Below are positions 34,314 through 46,277 of a DNA stretch of 64,000 nucleotides, in pieces. Position 1 is the first letter of the stretch. Each line of letters starts with the position of its first letter. The position numbers and the translations under genes are program-made. Where the stretch lies: positions 372,001-436,000 of the forward strand of contig JASANH010000846.1 of NCBI GenBank assembly GCA_030248295.1, written 5' to 3'. The stretch comes from Mesodorylaimus sp. YZB2_4. Taxonomy: Eukaryota > Nematoda > Enoplea > Dorylaimida > Dorylaimidae. The notes beneath the pieces are model-generated. The model searched no databases and was not told the DNA's origin. It saw only the letters and a program-made list of their open reading frames with translations.

Positions 34314-37300
34314 ATGCTTCATGTATTTCACATCGATGCTGGCCGAATGCTAACTTACGACATCGGCTATGCGGCTCAAACAGTGGCTACTTTACAAGAT
34401 GCTCTATCGCAGACGGTTCAAGCGCCAGCCAGCGAACAAATTTTATTGATTAGCGGAGGCGAAGTATTGGACGATCCCGAGAGACGTGTATCGCAATATA
34501 GCGCTGGCACCGACAGTAATCCAATTTTCCTCGTCTGTCGGCCAACTGGCGAATTTTTGGGACAAAGCACTTACGGTGCGCAGTCATCATCACCGACGCC
34601 CGATCTAATGGTAAGAATATTTTCCAATAATGACAAGGCACAGTGGATTTTAATGTGGACAGAATCAGCATGCTGTACATTTGCTGTTACAAATTGGACA
34701 CCTGTACTGATATAATCGATTTATGCTGCTTTGAGAAATTCAGTCTAAAAAGGAATATTGTAAAGTACACATTGAGCAACGATGAGCCAATTTTGCAACC
34801 CTACCACTGTATCTTTTGATAACCTCCGTCGGACTTTTCCTTTAGAACACGTCAGATATGGAACATCAAATTCATCAGGCGTTACAGTCGCAGCCAACTT
34901 TTCAAACCATCCAACTCTGTGTCCAGTTGTCGCGTCGGTTAGTTCAATCCGCGGATGCCAATGTGGAACGGTGTTCCCAGCTTGTTTATGACCAACACTT
35001 ACTTCATCAAGGTCAGTTTATCTTTTGAATATATAATTGCGTTTTTTAAACCGAAAAGACAAAATCCGGGCCTCGTAAAGGAAAAAAATTGTTTTTAGAT
35101 TGAGAAAACATGCTAGAAATAGTCGTGCCGTCATTTAATTTCTTTTCATTTAGGCCACTGTTTTTGCTTTTAGGCTGGCTAGCCGTTATCGCAAATCTGG
35201 ACGACACTGTTGGCGCATTTCGACAACGCTTGACAAAGTTTCGAGAGAAAATCGAACGTTTTTCTTCGCAACGACAACGAGCCGTCGATCTATTAGCGTC
35301 GTTCGATACGGATGCTCAGTTGCTCAAGCGGATTCCTCTGCTGCCTTGTTTGCTACCAGCTGGCGAATCAACGCAATCTCAATCCAACGTTGCGAATGTG
35401 TCATTATTCGACTGGATATCGAGCAAAGAACCCGAGCATAGTCTTCATGATTTGGCACGCGATGCTAAGTTAGCTTTGGATAAATTATTGGAGCCACGTG
35501 TATTGGAGAATTTAACATCGTTAGAAGGAGCGACGTTGGAACGAGCTCAAGATTCAGCGTATAAAGAAATTGGTGGTCTGGGAAAACGTCTCGCTCGCCT
35601 TGACGAATATTTGCAACATGTGAAGAAGCTACAGGTTAGTTTTATTTGATATTGATTGGTGGTTTCTTGAGTTTGTTTCTTCCTTTTCAGACTGAACAAC
35701 GCCAATATGCAGATTCGTTACGTGCGCAGGAACAAAGAGCTGCTACGGCTAACGATTCTTCTATTATTGCGAATCTTTGCTCTAGTCATCTGACAGCATT
35801 GAAAAAAATGATCGAACGTCAAAAACAAATCGCCGATATTACGCGTCGATTTTTTGAGGCGAAGGCGGAATTATTAAAAAATATACATGCTCGGTTGAAA
35901 TGGGTGGCCGAAACTCATCAGCTCATACAGACGGGTGACAGCAAGGTTATGTTGAATGGGTAAGTAGTTTTTGCTCTCATTTTCGATGTCAGGATTCGAC
36001 TCCCACCTGGGTAAAAGATTTTGTAAAGAAGCTTTCCTTGTACGCCCATGCCTTCCAGTGTCAGAGAATTTGGCTCATGGGTGTGACAAAATAGGCTGTT
36101 GTAGTGGCTATGGTAATGATGCTGTCATGATTTAGGGAACGTCTTCATCGGCTTCGACGGCAGCTGGAACTTTTGAGACAACTGCACGATGCTCCATTTG
36201 TCTATGCATCAGCTGTGACCGAAGTAGTGCGGCGAAAAGCATTTAGTCGTGAATTTATGGAATGGACGGATCGATTGACGGATAAATCGAAACAGTTGAA
36301 TTTGGACGAGAATCAATTACGAGATATATTCTCAGAGAAGTTTGATCGACATTTTTTGCGGACATTGTTTCCTGGTAAGTTTTCTCATCGTCAGTCAAGC
36401 GATAGGTCGGTATTCTGATCCTGATTCCGTCAGGATTTGACCCCTCCCGATTCCTATCCTGACGTTTAGGCAGAAATAAGGTCAAAAGCACGCCAGTTTG
36501 GAAGGCACTGTTCGTCCATCAAAGCCTGTAGCAGCTTTTCGCGCAGTCCCAAGGGTGTGAGGAAAGATGGCATAGCTTATCTGTTTGGACTGCTTATGCG
36601 TATTTATTGATCAATTTTTTAGTTTATATAATAATTGATGATCGAAAAGAGAAGTTCAAAAAACTTTATGACTGGTCGTGAAAAGTATGCTTCAAGTGAG
36701 GAAAATATGCTCTACGCAAAAAAATGCGAAATATCCCGACCTATCGTTATCTCAGTCCTATTAATTCTTATGAAGACGCAGGTGAAGACATGACAAAGGT
36801 CGCCATTTTCGTTTCGCTTGCATCAAGTATCTTATGTGTCGGTGAATCCAATCTAGCAGGTTCGATTCCCACTTGGGGCACATGTTTTTTGTTTCTCGAT
36901 AGTCCTACATATTTTATGCTTTCTGTTTTTAGTGTTCGAAGAATCAACTCTCTTTCCAAAATACTTTTCCTTACACATTATTGTTTTAGGAATGGACGAT
37001 AGAATGCCAGAATTTGCTCACGAACCGCCAGAGCCATTTGACACTAGTCTGCCATCGATCGAAGTGGGTCATGTACGCGAACTTAGAAATAGTGCCCCTC
37101 AACTACAACATCTACTTTACGTTCAAAAGCCGAGCGTTAGCGAACGAATGGAAGACAAAACGAAACAAATTTCCTCATCGTCCTTACGTCGGGAAGCATC
37201 ATTTTTTTCTCACACGCCGCCCAAATATGCAGCGAGCAATGTGCCAATTTCGGGCTCAGCACCAGTGATTATTCATAATCGAGCGGCCGCTTGTCAATCG

Positions 37301-40300
37301 CCCAGTTGGTTCGCTGGTGATGAAATGGAATTCTCACCGACCGAAGGTGGAAATGGATTTTTGGCGACTGTGCCATCGTCGACGGTGTGCGAGAAATCGG
37401 ACGATATTGATGACGGATTGCCGAGAACGAGAACGGTTGTATCGGATTCGGATTCGGAGACAATGACGAATCCAGAGAATATGCTGTCATCTATCGGGAC
37501 CAGTGGTGGCACTCGATCAGCACCGATTCGAATACCGACCAGTCATCGAAATAGTGAGAGCGTTGGGGGCGCGGCGGCATCGACTGTTATGATGACGGCA
37601 TCAAGAGGTCAATTTTCGGAAAAAGGCGGATCTAGTGGAAAGTTTGGGACGCCGAATGAGCACATGTTGGAGACTCCGTTGGAAACACATGAATTCGAAA
37701 ATGATGGTTCGAATAGACGAATTCAAGAATCGAATTTATCGAAATCGTCCATTCTGCCAGTGGCTGCACCAAATGATTTGTTGGTACGTGAATTGGAGAA
37801 GGTTGGAGAATTGGTTAAAGCGTCGGAGATTGAGCAAACGTTGCGGCGACGATTGACGGAAAGAGAAGCGGAAATTGAGAATTATCGAACATTATTGAGC
37901 TCGAAAGTGATTCCGGAATTGGAAGAAATGAGAAGATTTTTTGTTGAAGTGAAAGAAATGTTCGAAGATTTGACGACGGCTACTGGAAAAACGAATAGCG
38001 AGTGGGCGGAGATCATCGATAGAGCTGCTAGAAAGTTGGAGTCGAATTTACAAACGGATATGGAAGAAGCTAGGAAAGCTGAAGATGAAATGAGAAAATC
38101 AGAATTGAATACGACATTGGATGAATTACGGGAAGAATTAGAAGAAGAAAAAAAACGAGCGAGAGAATATAAAAAACAATTGGACAATAGTAATGCGTTT
38201 TTGAAACAGAAGGACGACGTGTTGGAATTACTTCAACAAAAGTTACAAGAACAAGAGACGACGAATGCGAAACATTTGGAAGATGAGAAGACGGAATTGA
38301 TGAAACGATTTTTGATTGAACAAGAGCTGGCCGCCGATACATTGAGGGCCGAATATGAACGTGAAATTGAAATTAAAGAGAGCGAAATTCAACAATTGAA
38401 GCAAGAGTTGGCGGAAAAACAACAAGTTTTGAGAGATATGAAACGGGAGCAGGACAAGTGAGCAGGTTTTTTACGGTTTGAGAGAGAGGGCTTTAGGTAA
38501 AATAGCAAGGTAGGGGGGGAATGCCTCGTGGCAGGTTGGGATGAAAAATTTTATTCTCGGGGTCGCCTGGAAGCATGTTTGCCGAATGTGGGCAAGGTTC
38601 CGATGCTAGGGCGAGGTGTAATTTGAATTTTTTTCTAATTTAATCAAATTTCTCTGGCATCTCTTAATTTGAGTGTTATTGCGACAATGCCACCGGCTAA
38701 CACATGCAATGCGTTGGGTTTTTTAAAACCGTATACGAGGGGCAGACATGCTTTTTGATCAGACTGCAGGGGAAGGGGATCTTTTCGATGAGAGCAGGGG
38801 ATGGGGAGTGTGTGAACGTGCACAAGGGCCCTTGGGAGTGTTTTAGTCGACCAAGCCCCCTGTTACGTGTATACATGAGTGGTACGCCCATCCTAGCTTC
38901 GATCGATTTGACAACCAATCCGGGGTAGACAGGTCGGATGCAGCGACAGCTTAAATTTTTCGCGCTTTATCAGGCTGTATGTGGCAGACTTAGTTCCCCA
39001 CTGGGTTTCCAACCCGTTTCACCTATAGCCGACCAGCAGTTATGATAAGCGAGCCCATGATGTGACCATCTCTCGCGACAGGCTCTCTCTTCAACGTCTC
39101 CACTGGGACTCCCTTCACCTTAGGGGCATCCTGTGACAGCACCAGCGTCCCTGTGAGGTGCTCCCCTAGCGGTGTTCAGGACCAGTGTCCTGATTTTCTA
39201 CTGGTCACTTGGCATTGCTGGGATTGGGATGGGGCCGGGGCAATCATAGGATTAAGGTTGGATCGGTCGCTGTTGGGCCTTCCCTTTGAGATAATAGATT
39301 TAGAGTAAACGAGTCACGTGCCCCTGAACACACTGTTACCTACCACCAAAAATTCAAATTTAAAAATGGCGGGGAACTTAAGGCATTGTAAATGTCCTTC
39401 CTGTCAGAGTCTAGACTATGGCTGTAAAACGGAATTGGTACCTGTGGATGCCGCCTGTTTATTGTGCGAGGTGCTAGAGTGATGGTTCATTTCAGGTTGA
39501 TGGCAAGCATGTGCGAGAGGGAAGTGGTATGCGATCTCGTCAGCACCGTGTCTTTGACTCGTCCAGTGGAACAGCAACGAAGTGACGATTACGAGGAGAA
39601 ATTGAGGCAGATCAAGGCCGATTTGGAACGGGATTACAAAGATAAGTTACAGTTGCTGACGGGTGGTCTGGAAAGGAAACATGCCGAGCAGTTGGAAAGA
39701 GTACGGAAGGAGAAAGAGATCGAAATACGAATGATGAAGTTACAGTTGGAACAAGGAAAGTCAGAAGTGCAAGAACATATGGAAATTAGTGAAACGGCGT
39801 CGGCAAATTTGGATGCGTGGAGATCGAATGAAAATATGGCCGATGAGATTTTGAATTCAGTACAAGCAACAACGGCTTCGACGACTGCACTTTTCCAAGA
39901 AGGCGTTGAAATGGAGAAGGAGAGCGAGGAGTGCGCGGAAGAGGAACAAGAGGAGGATGAAGTTGAGGAGCAGTCGCCTCAGAAGGAGAGGTCGGATTCG
40001 GATGGATCAAAAGTAGTGTCGCCGGACGAGTCGAAGCAGGTGGTGGGTGTGAAGACGAGGGCTGTGCAAACCAAGGCCGATGGCACGAAGATATCGGTTC
40101 TGCGTATATCGAAAGGAGATTTGGTCCTGTTAGTGTTCGATCCACAATTCAAGACGTTCGTTGTGTTCTCGGTTTCGCCTACGCTGTATATTTTGAAAGA
40201 TAGTTGTTTGCAACGGATGGGATGTCTTCAAAGAACGTCGAACCCGTCGGCTGTAGCTTCGCCATCGACAAACGCAGAGACGGCATTGATACATGGGCCG

Positions 40301-40459
40301 TCGGGGGATGGGATGCCGAAACAGCGATGGATTCTGGGAAGAGTGGTGGAATTGGATTATTGCCAGATCAAGAAACCAACTAATCGATATCGATTGCCAA
40401 TGAATACCAGGTTTTTCAGAGTGGCCACCGAACCGGTGATGCTGAAGACGCAACCGTAA
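34314..40459 (+). CDS. RB1CC1: RB1CC1/FIP200 (ATG11-like) autophagy scaffold
   Basis: Seven exons (34314-34610, 34846-35011, 35174-35634, 35691-35959, 36136-36374, 36990-38457, 39496-40459) give 1287 residues with all phases consistent. Residues 1-80 form the ubiquitin-like N-terminus ('MLHVFHIDAGRML', 'ILLISGGEVLD'). The following helical part ('MEHQIHQALQSQPTFQTI', 'GWLAVIANLDDTVGAFRQRL') matches the ATG17-like domain. After a Ser-rich disordered stretch come long coiled coils (about residues 750-1070), an acidic segment, and the C-terminal Claw domain with 'SKGDLVLLVFDPQFKTFVVF', 'YILKDSCL' and 'RWILGRVVELDYCQIKKPTNRY'. FIP200 scaffolds the ULK1/Atg1 complex and recruits cargo receptors through the Claw. 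The length is close to the usual 1300-1600. A SINE fragment (38994-39190) lies in the last intron. Confidence 0.92.
38994..39190 (-). repeat. SINE family A, tail fragment in RB1CC1 intron 6
   Basis: On the plus strand it reads 'CCGACCAGCAGTTATGATAAGCGAG', 'CTCTCGCGACAGGCTCTCTC' and 'GTCTCCACTGGGACTCCC', the inverse of the SINE tail and body. It lies entirely within the intron. Confidence 0.65.
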
Positions 40460-41162
40460 GCATGTGCGATTATGGTCACTTGATAAGGGCTGCTTGACAC
40501 TATGGTGTAGTGACTTTGTGGTATGTATTTTAGATAGGAGGGGTGGTTATGACTGGCGGTATTCAGTGTCAGAATCCTTGTAGCATATTGAAATGTACAG
40601 TGTGGGAATAATGCAAGTATTGGGTGGACGCTTGATTCGTGCATGTGGCTTGTGTTACTTGATGGCCTTGGATTTTGGATATGCTTTGCACGGGAACTGT
40701 CCTTGTGATTATTGTCTTGTGAGTGTATGCGGGGCTGGCCTTACCGAAATTGGTATCCATGTGGTTGGTGTGCACATCCGTGAGCTGGTTGTATGGCTGC
40801 TGGAACAGATTACTGTACAGAATCGCTTGTATATGCTTCGCAGTAATTAAATTTTGATCGAATAGTGGGCGTGGTGGAGAAAGGCTGTATAGAGACAGAC
40901 GTAAAGCTTAGAATCGTGGTTTAAATTTCAAATTGGCGGGATTTTGTTACTGCTTATGTCATTCAGGCTGCTCCCAGTGTGCGCTGTAAAGTAGGGTACA
41001 GTACCCGAACTGGCTTGCTTCCATTTCATTTCATTTCGGCATTTTTCCATTCCAATCGATTTGTCACAGTCAAACTTTTAATTTTCTTTTTTTATTTCGT
41101 TTTCGCCTGAAGTAAAAATAAGATAATTTTATTGGTTTAGTGGTGTCATCTATTCAACGAGA
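40460..41162. other. Spacer between RB1CC1 and the cold-shock gene
   Basis: About 700 bp between two genes on the same strand. No motif recognised apart from an A/T-rich stretch before the ATG at 41163. Confidence 0.5.
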
Positions 41163-44070
41163 ATGAGCACATCGAGCGGCCAGGAATATGGGAATCACCC
41201 CCACGCTCACGGGCATCCACATCCCGCTAATTTGCATTTGGAAACGATACCAGACGAGCAAAGCGGTGAATCGATAAAGTTATCTCCCCATTCGACGCAC
41301 ACATTGCATCCGCCGTCGCCGATAATCACGCGGCGTGATCGACGCCAATCTTTGTAAGGCACCTATTTTTCGTGGGCGTTGATCAGGTTGGAGGGACCCT
41401 TAGTAGGGTCTGGCTTGCTTCATGGGTTGCGATGCTGATGTTGGGATACTAGCAGCTCTTAACTGTGCTGCCCTCGTTTTGAAGTGCTAATTCTTAGAAA
41501 ATATAAGCTTTAAACTGTGCTGCTGTCAATTTGGTGTCAGATCGACAGGCCTGAATGTTGGTTGGTCGAGGTCTGCTCGCCTGCATGTCATCTTATCGAG
41601 ACACCAAAAAATTTTTTTCGATGTGTGCGGGAGTTAAAACCATATTTATTCATCGCAATTAAGGCAAAAAATATCCTTGGGTGGGTGCACATCAAGCAAT
41701 CGTGAAATTTCGATCGTCCTCCCTGGAGGCAATCTGGGAGGTTCAATGCCAATCAGGTCTTTAGCGCAATCACAGGCGTGTGTTCCGTGTACTGTACTTT
41801 GCTTGAACAGGGGATGCGTTAGAAGGTACAGTGCATACTCGAGAAAATTTGCCCGTATTGTACAGTTGCATGAAAACAGTAAAAACCATAAGCCCGAGCG
41901 GGAATCGAACTCGCCCCCTTAAGATTGCTAGTGCACTGTATTATATTGCATCAGGTAGCCAATATACTGTCGATGCATATCCCATAGAGAAGTGTGTACC
42001 TAACCCGATATACCAAGTCATTTTAACTCTTGTTTCTGATCTGACACCAAAACGAATCTTCGCGCACCAAACGAGCAGAATTCAAATGATGCTGGGATCA
42101 CGCTTAATCACAGTAGCATTAGAATCTTAGCTCAGCTCTATTATTACGTGTGATCGTTTTGTATTTTAGGTCTGAACGCGCTGCGAAGAATCCAGTTGAA
42201 TACGGCGTGGTGAAATATTTTTGTCGACAAAAAGGGCACGGTTACGTGACACCAAAGAGTGGTGGAGACGACATCTTCTTGCACATTTCAGAGTGAGTTC
42301 TGCTTGTCTTTAAGATATTGACAGATCGTTTTCCTAAGCGGGGCTGGAGAATAGATGAAAGGGCCTGCGGGGAGGGGCCTAAGTTATGTTATGACGATTT
42401 CGGGGACGAAGAAAGTTCTTGTTGTTTTGCACGTAAACTAGGAATATCTGCAGGGAATCTATGTTTTTCTTCCACGCTGATGTCTTTGCGCTTCTTGTTG
42501 TTAGTGTTTTGGAGATAGGCCAAGGTGAACTATTGTTGTCAGCATGGCCTGGAGTGGAGGTGGCATATGGCGAGCGAGTCTACTTTTTCTGCCAGCAAAG
42601 ACGACGATAATTTTGAAAGAGGGGGTTTTTAAACTGGATGCGCAATGCATAACAAGACGACAAACAAATGAGAATTTAAGTGCAATGAATGCTTGCATTG
42701 TGAAATGCGCGGGCAAATTTTATTAAGTCATAGTTAATGAAAATAATCGATTGATTGATCGATCGAGTCATGGTTAAAAATGGCGAATCGTGAGTTGCTT
42801 TATCAACTAGACATAATAATGACATGGCCTAAGATATTTTCAGATGCAAAACATGTTTCTTTTATCCCAAAATGGATCTGATTGTGAGTCGTGTAAACCG
42901 AATTATATTTGTGTTCCTTTTTCAGTATTGAAGGTGAATACGTGCCGTGCGAAGGAGATGTTGTTTCGTATCAACTGTGCCCGATTCCACCAAAATTCGA
43001 AAAAATGCAAGTAAGTACAGTGTATACAGTAGATTGTCAGATGAGGACTTATGGGCGGGAGAAAAAAAGGCTATTAAGGGCCTTGAAAGAAGGCAAACAT
43101 GAATTTTTGCAGTCCTTGACGCTTGCCAATCAACGCACGGCCACGGCCTAGTTAACTGTTTTCGCCACTGTTAGCTTGCAGATTTTTCAAATGCTACGAG
43201 GGATGCCCAATAATGAGTTGGCTTTTTAATAACGCACCGGTGCAGTGTATAGTGAAGGCATATGGAATAGAGCGTCCATCTGCATGGATATGAAATACTT
43301 TTGGTCAGCCCAGGTCTTGTGACTGGTGAGTCATTTACTTCAAAAGGTTATCATGACAAACCACCGAGCTGTAATTTGATATCTGGTGCGAAAGAACAAA
43401 GCCGACACTAACTGCGTGTTGCCATGTTCCCCATAAACAGTCGTTAGTTCATCATGGCCGTTTGTGCCAGCTTTGTTCTTTCGCATCAGATATCGACTTG
43501 CAGGTCGTTGCTCAATTTCCAGATTTCCAGGCATTCTTCACGACTAACAAGCTTATGAACTTAGTAACTGACCAGTCACGCGGACTGGACGCATCAAAAG
43601 TGCCATGGAACCATGAAAATGGATTCTCTTCCCAACTGTATAGTTCACTTTACACTGCACCCTGGGCGTTATCATGAAGACAACTGATGTCGTCATACTT
43701 TATCCATAGCCAAGGGCCATTCAGCGCACTCGAGGGCTAAGGAACACATAATTGAGAATCATTTTTGACCGGCGGGAGTCGAACCCTCCCCTCTAAGTGC
43801 ACATCTAGCGTGAAAGACAGACGCCTACCGCTAGATCACAACCCCTGTATCCGACTGGCAGCCTCCGTATTTTGTTATTTTCAGGCGATTCACGTTTGTA
43901 TTCGCAATTTATCTCCGGGAGTTCATGAACGTTGGACTGAGCCACCCGCGCCGCACAAGCATCCTCACCCGTGTCCAAATACACCCGAATGCCGTCATCC
44001 AGAACAGTTTCATTTTCCTAATTCCGAAGCAGCTACGCATGCCGAGGAGAACAAGGAAGAAGCGCATTGA
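41163..44070 (+). CDS. CARHSP1/CSDC2-like cold-shock-domain RNA-binding protein
   Basis: Four exons (41163-41353, 42170-42292, 42926-43010, 43885-44070) give 194 residues. A His/Pro-rich N-terminus contains '[11 protein letters not shown]', which resembles the phosphorylated basic-Ser motif before the cold-shock domain of CARHSP1. The domain itself has RNP1-like '[15 protein letters not shown]', then '[16 protein letters not shown]' and '[14 protein letters not shown]', all typical of the CARHSP1 family. The tail ('[20 protein letters not shown]') ends with His/Pro-rich sequence not found in the human protein (147 residues). Family members bind mRNA 3'UTRs and alter stability. The introns hold a hairpin (43363-43508) and degenerate tRNA-like sequences. 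Confidence 0.88.
41875..41945 (-). repeat. Degenerate tRNA-like element (B-box)
   Basis: The minus strand carries 'GCGAGTTCGATTCCCGCTCG', a good T-arm/B-box, preceded by a poorly paired anticodon region. The acceptor stem is not recognisable. It could be a tRNA pseudogene or the head of a second SINE type. Located in intron 1 of the cold-shock gene. Confidence 0.4.
43363..43508. repeat. Hairpin with ~48-bp imperfect arms, intronic
   Basis: The arm 43363-43412 and the arm 43461-43508 are inverted copies with about nine mismatches. The core 'GTGCGAAAGAACAAAGC' has one mismatch to its partner. The loop is about 48 bases. It lies in intron 3 of the cold-shock gene and could be a small foldback element or a structured RNA. 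Confidence 0.6.
43766..43846 (-). repeat. Degenerate tRNA-like element, TTC anticodon position
   Basis: The minus strand has an A-box-like 'GATCTAGCGGTAGGCG', 'CTTTCAC' at the anticodon loop and a perfect B-box 'GGGAGGGTTCGACTCCCGC'. The acceptor and anticodon stems are broken and the variable region is long, so it is not called a functional tRNA. Also in intron 3 of the cold-shock gene. Confidence 0.5.
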
Positions 44071-44684
44071 AATGGGTTTGACGCTTATTCGATTTTGTTT
44101 CGTAGATAATAATCTTTTTTGAATGCAGTTGTCCGATTGCGAGGATGTAATTCGTATCGACATACCTGTGCACGATGAGTATTTTTGATCCTTGATCGCA
44201 ATGTCTTGTGCTTTTGTGGAGATGTGTAGTCGTGGCTTGATATCGTAGTGCGTAGGTATGTGTCTTTTGTATGTTCTGGGCGATGAACGACTCTGACAAC
44301 GGGTCGTCATTACCATTTTGTGTGGGTGTGACAGTGCTATGCGGGGTTCGAATCGATTTGGGTGTTAGGGCATGAAATTATATACGAAAGTGAATGAGAA
44401 GGGGAGAGCGAGGGGTGGATGGGTTCGGATGGGTGGGAAGAAAATGAAAAAGTGATGGTGGTGCAGTGATTCAAAACTCAGGCGGTAATCTCGGGTACGT
44501 AGTTTGAGGATAGTTTTTCGCAGGCATGTGAAGGCTATGGGTACAGTCCACAGTTGCACGCTGCATGAGTGCAATCTAACGATAAGATAATCACCACAGG
44601 GGCCTGAAGGGGGGTCACATGCACGAAATACTCAGAAAATGCACGCTTGGGCAAAAATGGTCATACGCCCTTGAATTTTGGACT

Positions 44685-44790
44685 TGGAGTAATGTAGAGT
44701 ACATCGAAATGAGCGTTCGAATGCTGTATTTGAAATTTACGTAGCTCTAACTGTTCGCGAGATACTCCCGCCAAAATCAGAAATTTACAA
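44685..44790 (-). repeat. Dispersed repeat C, inverted copy
   Basis: Read on the minus strand it contains 'TTTGGCGGGAGTATCTCGCG', 'AACAGTTAGAGCTACG' and 'AATACAGCATTCGAACGCTC', colinear with the two plus-strand copies downstream. Origin unknown; no terminal structure seen. Confidence 0.7.
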
Positions 44791-45464
44791 TCAGGCCGCC
44801 TCACAGGCAAACACGGCCTGTAGCTATCCATTTGCAGCACGCCATGCAATGCTATGCTACCTCGACAGCACGCCAAGAATTCAGCAATAATCTTTCCTAT
44901 TCCGGTCACCTCTGACGCCATTACACTATCATCCAAAACAGTCACTTTACACTACGTTCGCTTTGGTGCGCGCGCGCGAATTCAAAAAGAAAATCTTTTC
45001 GACACTGTGTAATTCGATCGTAAAAATGCAGCGGAACTGTCAAAACTATATCAGACCCTAATACTGTAGGTCCAGCTTTGAATTTGATTCCACCAGTTGG
45101 CATTTTGACAATCCTACTGTATCTTTACAATCGAGTACGAAAACTGCGTCCGGTTAAGCACTTTACAGCACTTGCGACTAATTGAGGCTCTCCACTGGTC
45201 ACGTTGGTCATTTCGAATCATGACTTCATGGCATAATGGAAACGTGTCCTTGATTTTTCACCAGTCAGTCATTCGGGTGAACTATAATCGAGATGACCGT
45301 ATTTTTGCAGCAATCAGGCTGTCCATATTTTGATCGATATCTCAGCAACCACGGGAGTGATTTCAATGCAGAGAGGGTTAAATGATTTAAAATTTTTCCC
45401 TCTCTGCAAGATGCGCTATTAAAAAAAGCTATGGTTTTTTAAACCCAAAAAATTACTGAAGTGG

Positions 45465-45605
45465 CAAAATCTTTTAAAATTTGAATGTTTGCTTTTGGCG
45501 GGAATATCTCATTAACGGTTAGAGTTACGCAAATTTTAAATATAGCATTCAAAAGATTATTTTCTTGCGATCACTTCGATATACTTCACATTATTTCTTG
45601 TCTAA
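45465..45605 (+). repeat. Dispersed repeat C, copy 2
   Basis: Contains 'TTTGCTTTTGGCGGGAATAT', 'AACGGTTAGAGTTACGC', 'AGCATTCAAAAGATTATTTT' and 'GCGATCACTTCGATATACTT'. About 80 percent similar to copy 3 by eye. Confidence 0.75.
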
Positions 45606-45984
45606 AAAATGGGCATACTACGACCGCTTTTGCTCAAGCGTCCATTACTGGGGGGGGGGGGAGGGTTTTTTGGGTGCAGATTTTTTGACCAATGTCTCAA
45701 TATCTGCGTGACCGATTGCAACGTCAAGAGGCTCATCCCATGCAATTTTTTTCGCTCTGCAAGGTGGGATTTTTAAGAATTTCTTTGAGTTTAGCATCAA
45801 AGCCAAAAAATCACAAAAGGAGTACTCTGCGATAGGACATGATTTTTGGCTGAATTTAACCCTGCGATGTAATTCAAGGAAATAAAATGGTTTTTTTCCG
45901 GAAAGTATTTAACGATTTGCATGATTGGTAAATAACTAAATCTTCAGCCGACGATTGGCATTGCTTAGATGTCGTAAAACCATG

Positions 45985-46130
45985 AAAAATTTTTCAAAAT
46001 TTGAATTTTTGCTTTTGGCGGAAATATCTTTTGAACGGTTGGACCTATGCAAATTTAAAATACAGAATTCAAAAGCTCATTTTCTCGCGATCATTTTGAT
46101 ATATTTAACATTGCTCTCTGGCCAAAATTA
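45985..46130 (+). repeat. Dispersed repeat C, copy 3
   Basis: Contains 'TTTGCTTTTGGCGGAAATAT', 'AACGGTTGGACCTATGC', 'AGAATTCAAAAGCTCATTTT' and 'GCGATCATTTTGATATATTT'. It ends 65 bp from the tRNA-Ser gene. Confidence 0.75.
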
Positions 46131-46195
46131 AGGTAGTTATTAGGAATAACGCCCAGCCACCCAGTTTTGGAGAGCTACAAAAGTTTCTAAAACTT

Positions 46196-46277
46196 CGACG
46201 TCGGTGAGACTCGAACTCACGCGGGGAGACCCCAATAGATTAGCAGTCTATCGCCTTAACCACTCGGCCACGACGTC
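46196..46277 (-). tRNA. tRNA-Ser (anticodon GCT)
   Basis: 82 nt with no intron. The acceptor stem GACGTCG pairs fully with CGACGTC, and the discriminator is G as in serine tRNAs. The D-arm 'TGGCCGAGTGGTTAAGGCG' is the classic Ser form. The anticodon arm 'GATAGACTGCTAATCTATTG' shows GCT in the loop. A long variable arm (GGGTCTCCCC region) and T-arm 'GTGAGTTCGAGTCTCAC' complete the structure. It decodes AGC/AGU. Not part of a cluster here. Confidence 0.97.

Larger units (their letters stand above)
44071..46195. other. Intergenic region holding three copies of a ~110-bp repeat
   Basis: Downstream of the cold-shock gene. Apart from the repeats at 44685-44790, 45465-45605 and 45985-46130 it shows no gene. 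A G-run lies at 45651-45662. Confidence 0.5.

Noticed and set aside
43766..43846. Functional tRNA-Glu(TTC)
   Set aside because: Good B-box, but the anticodon and acceptor stems do not pair and the variable region is too long.
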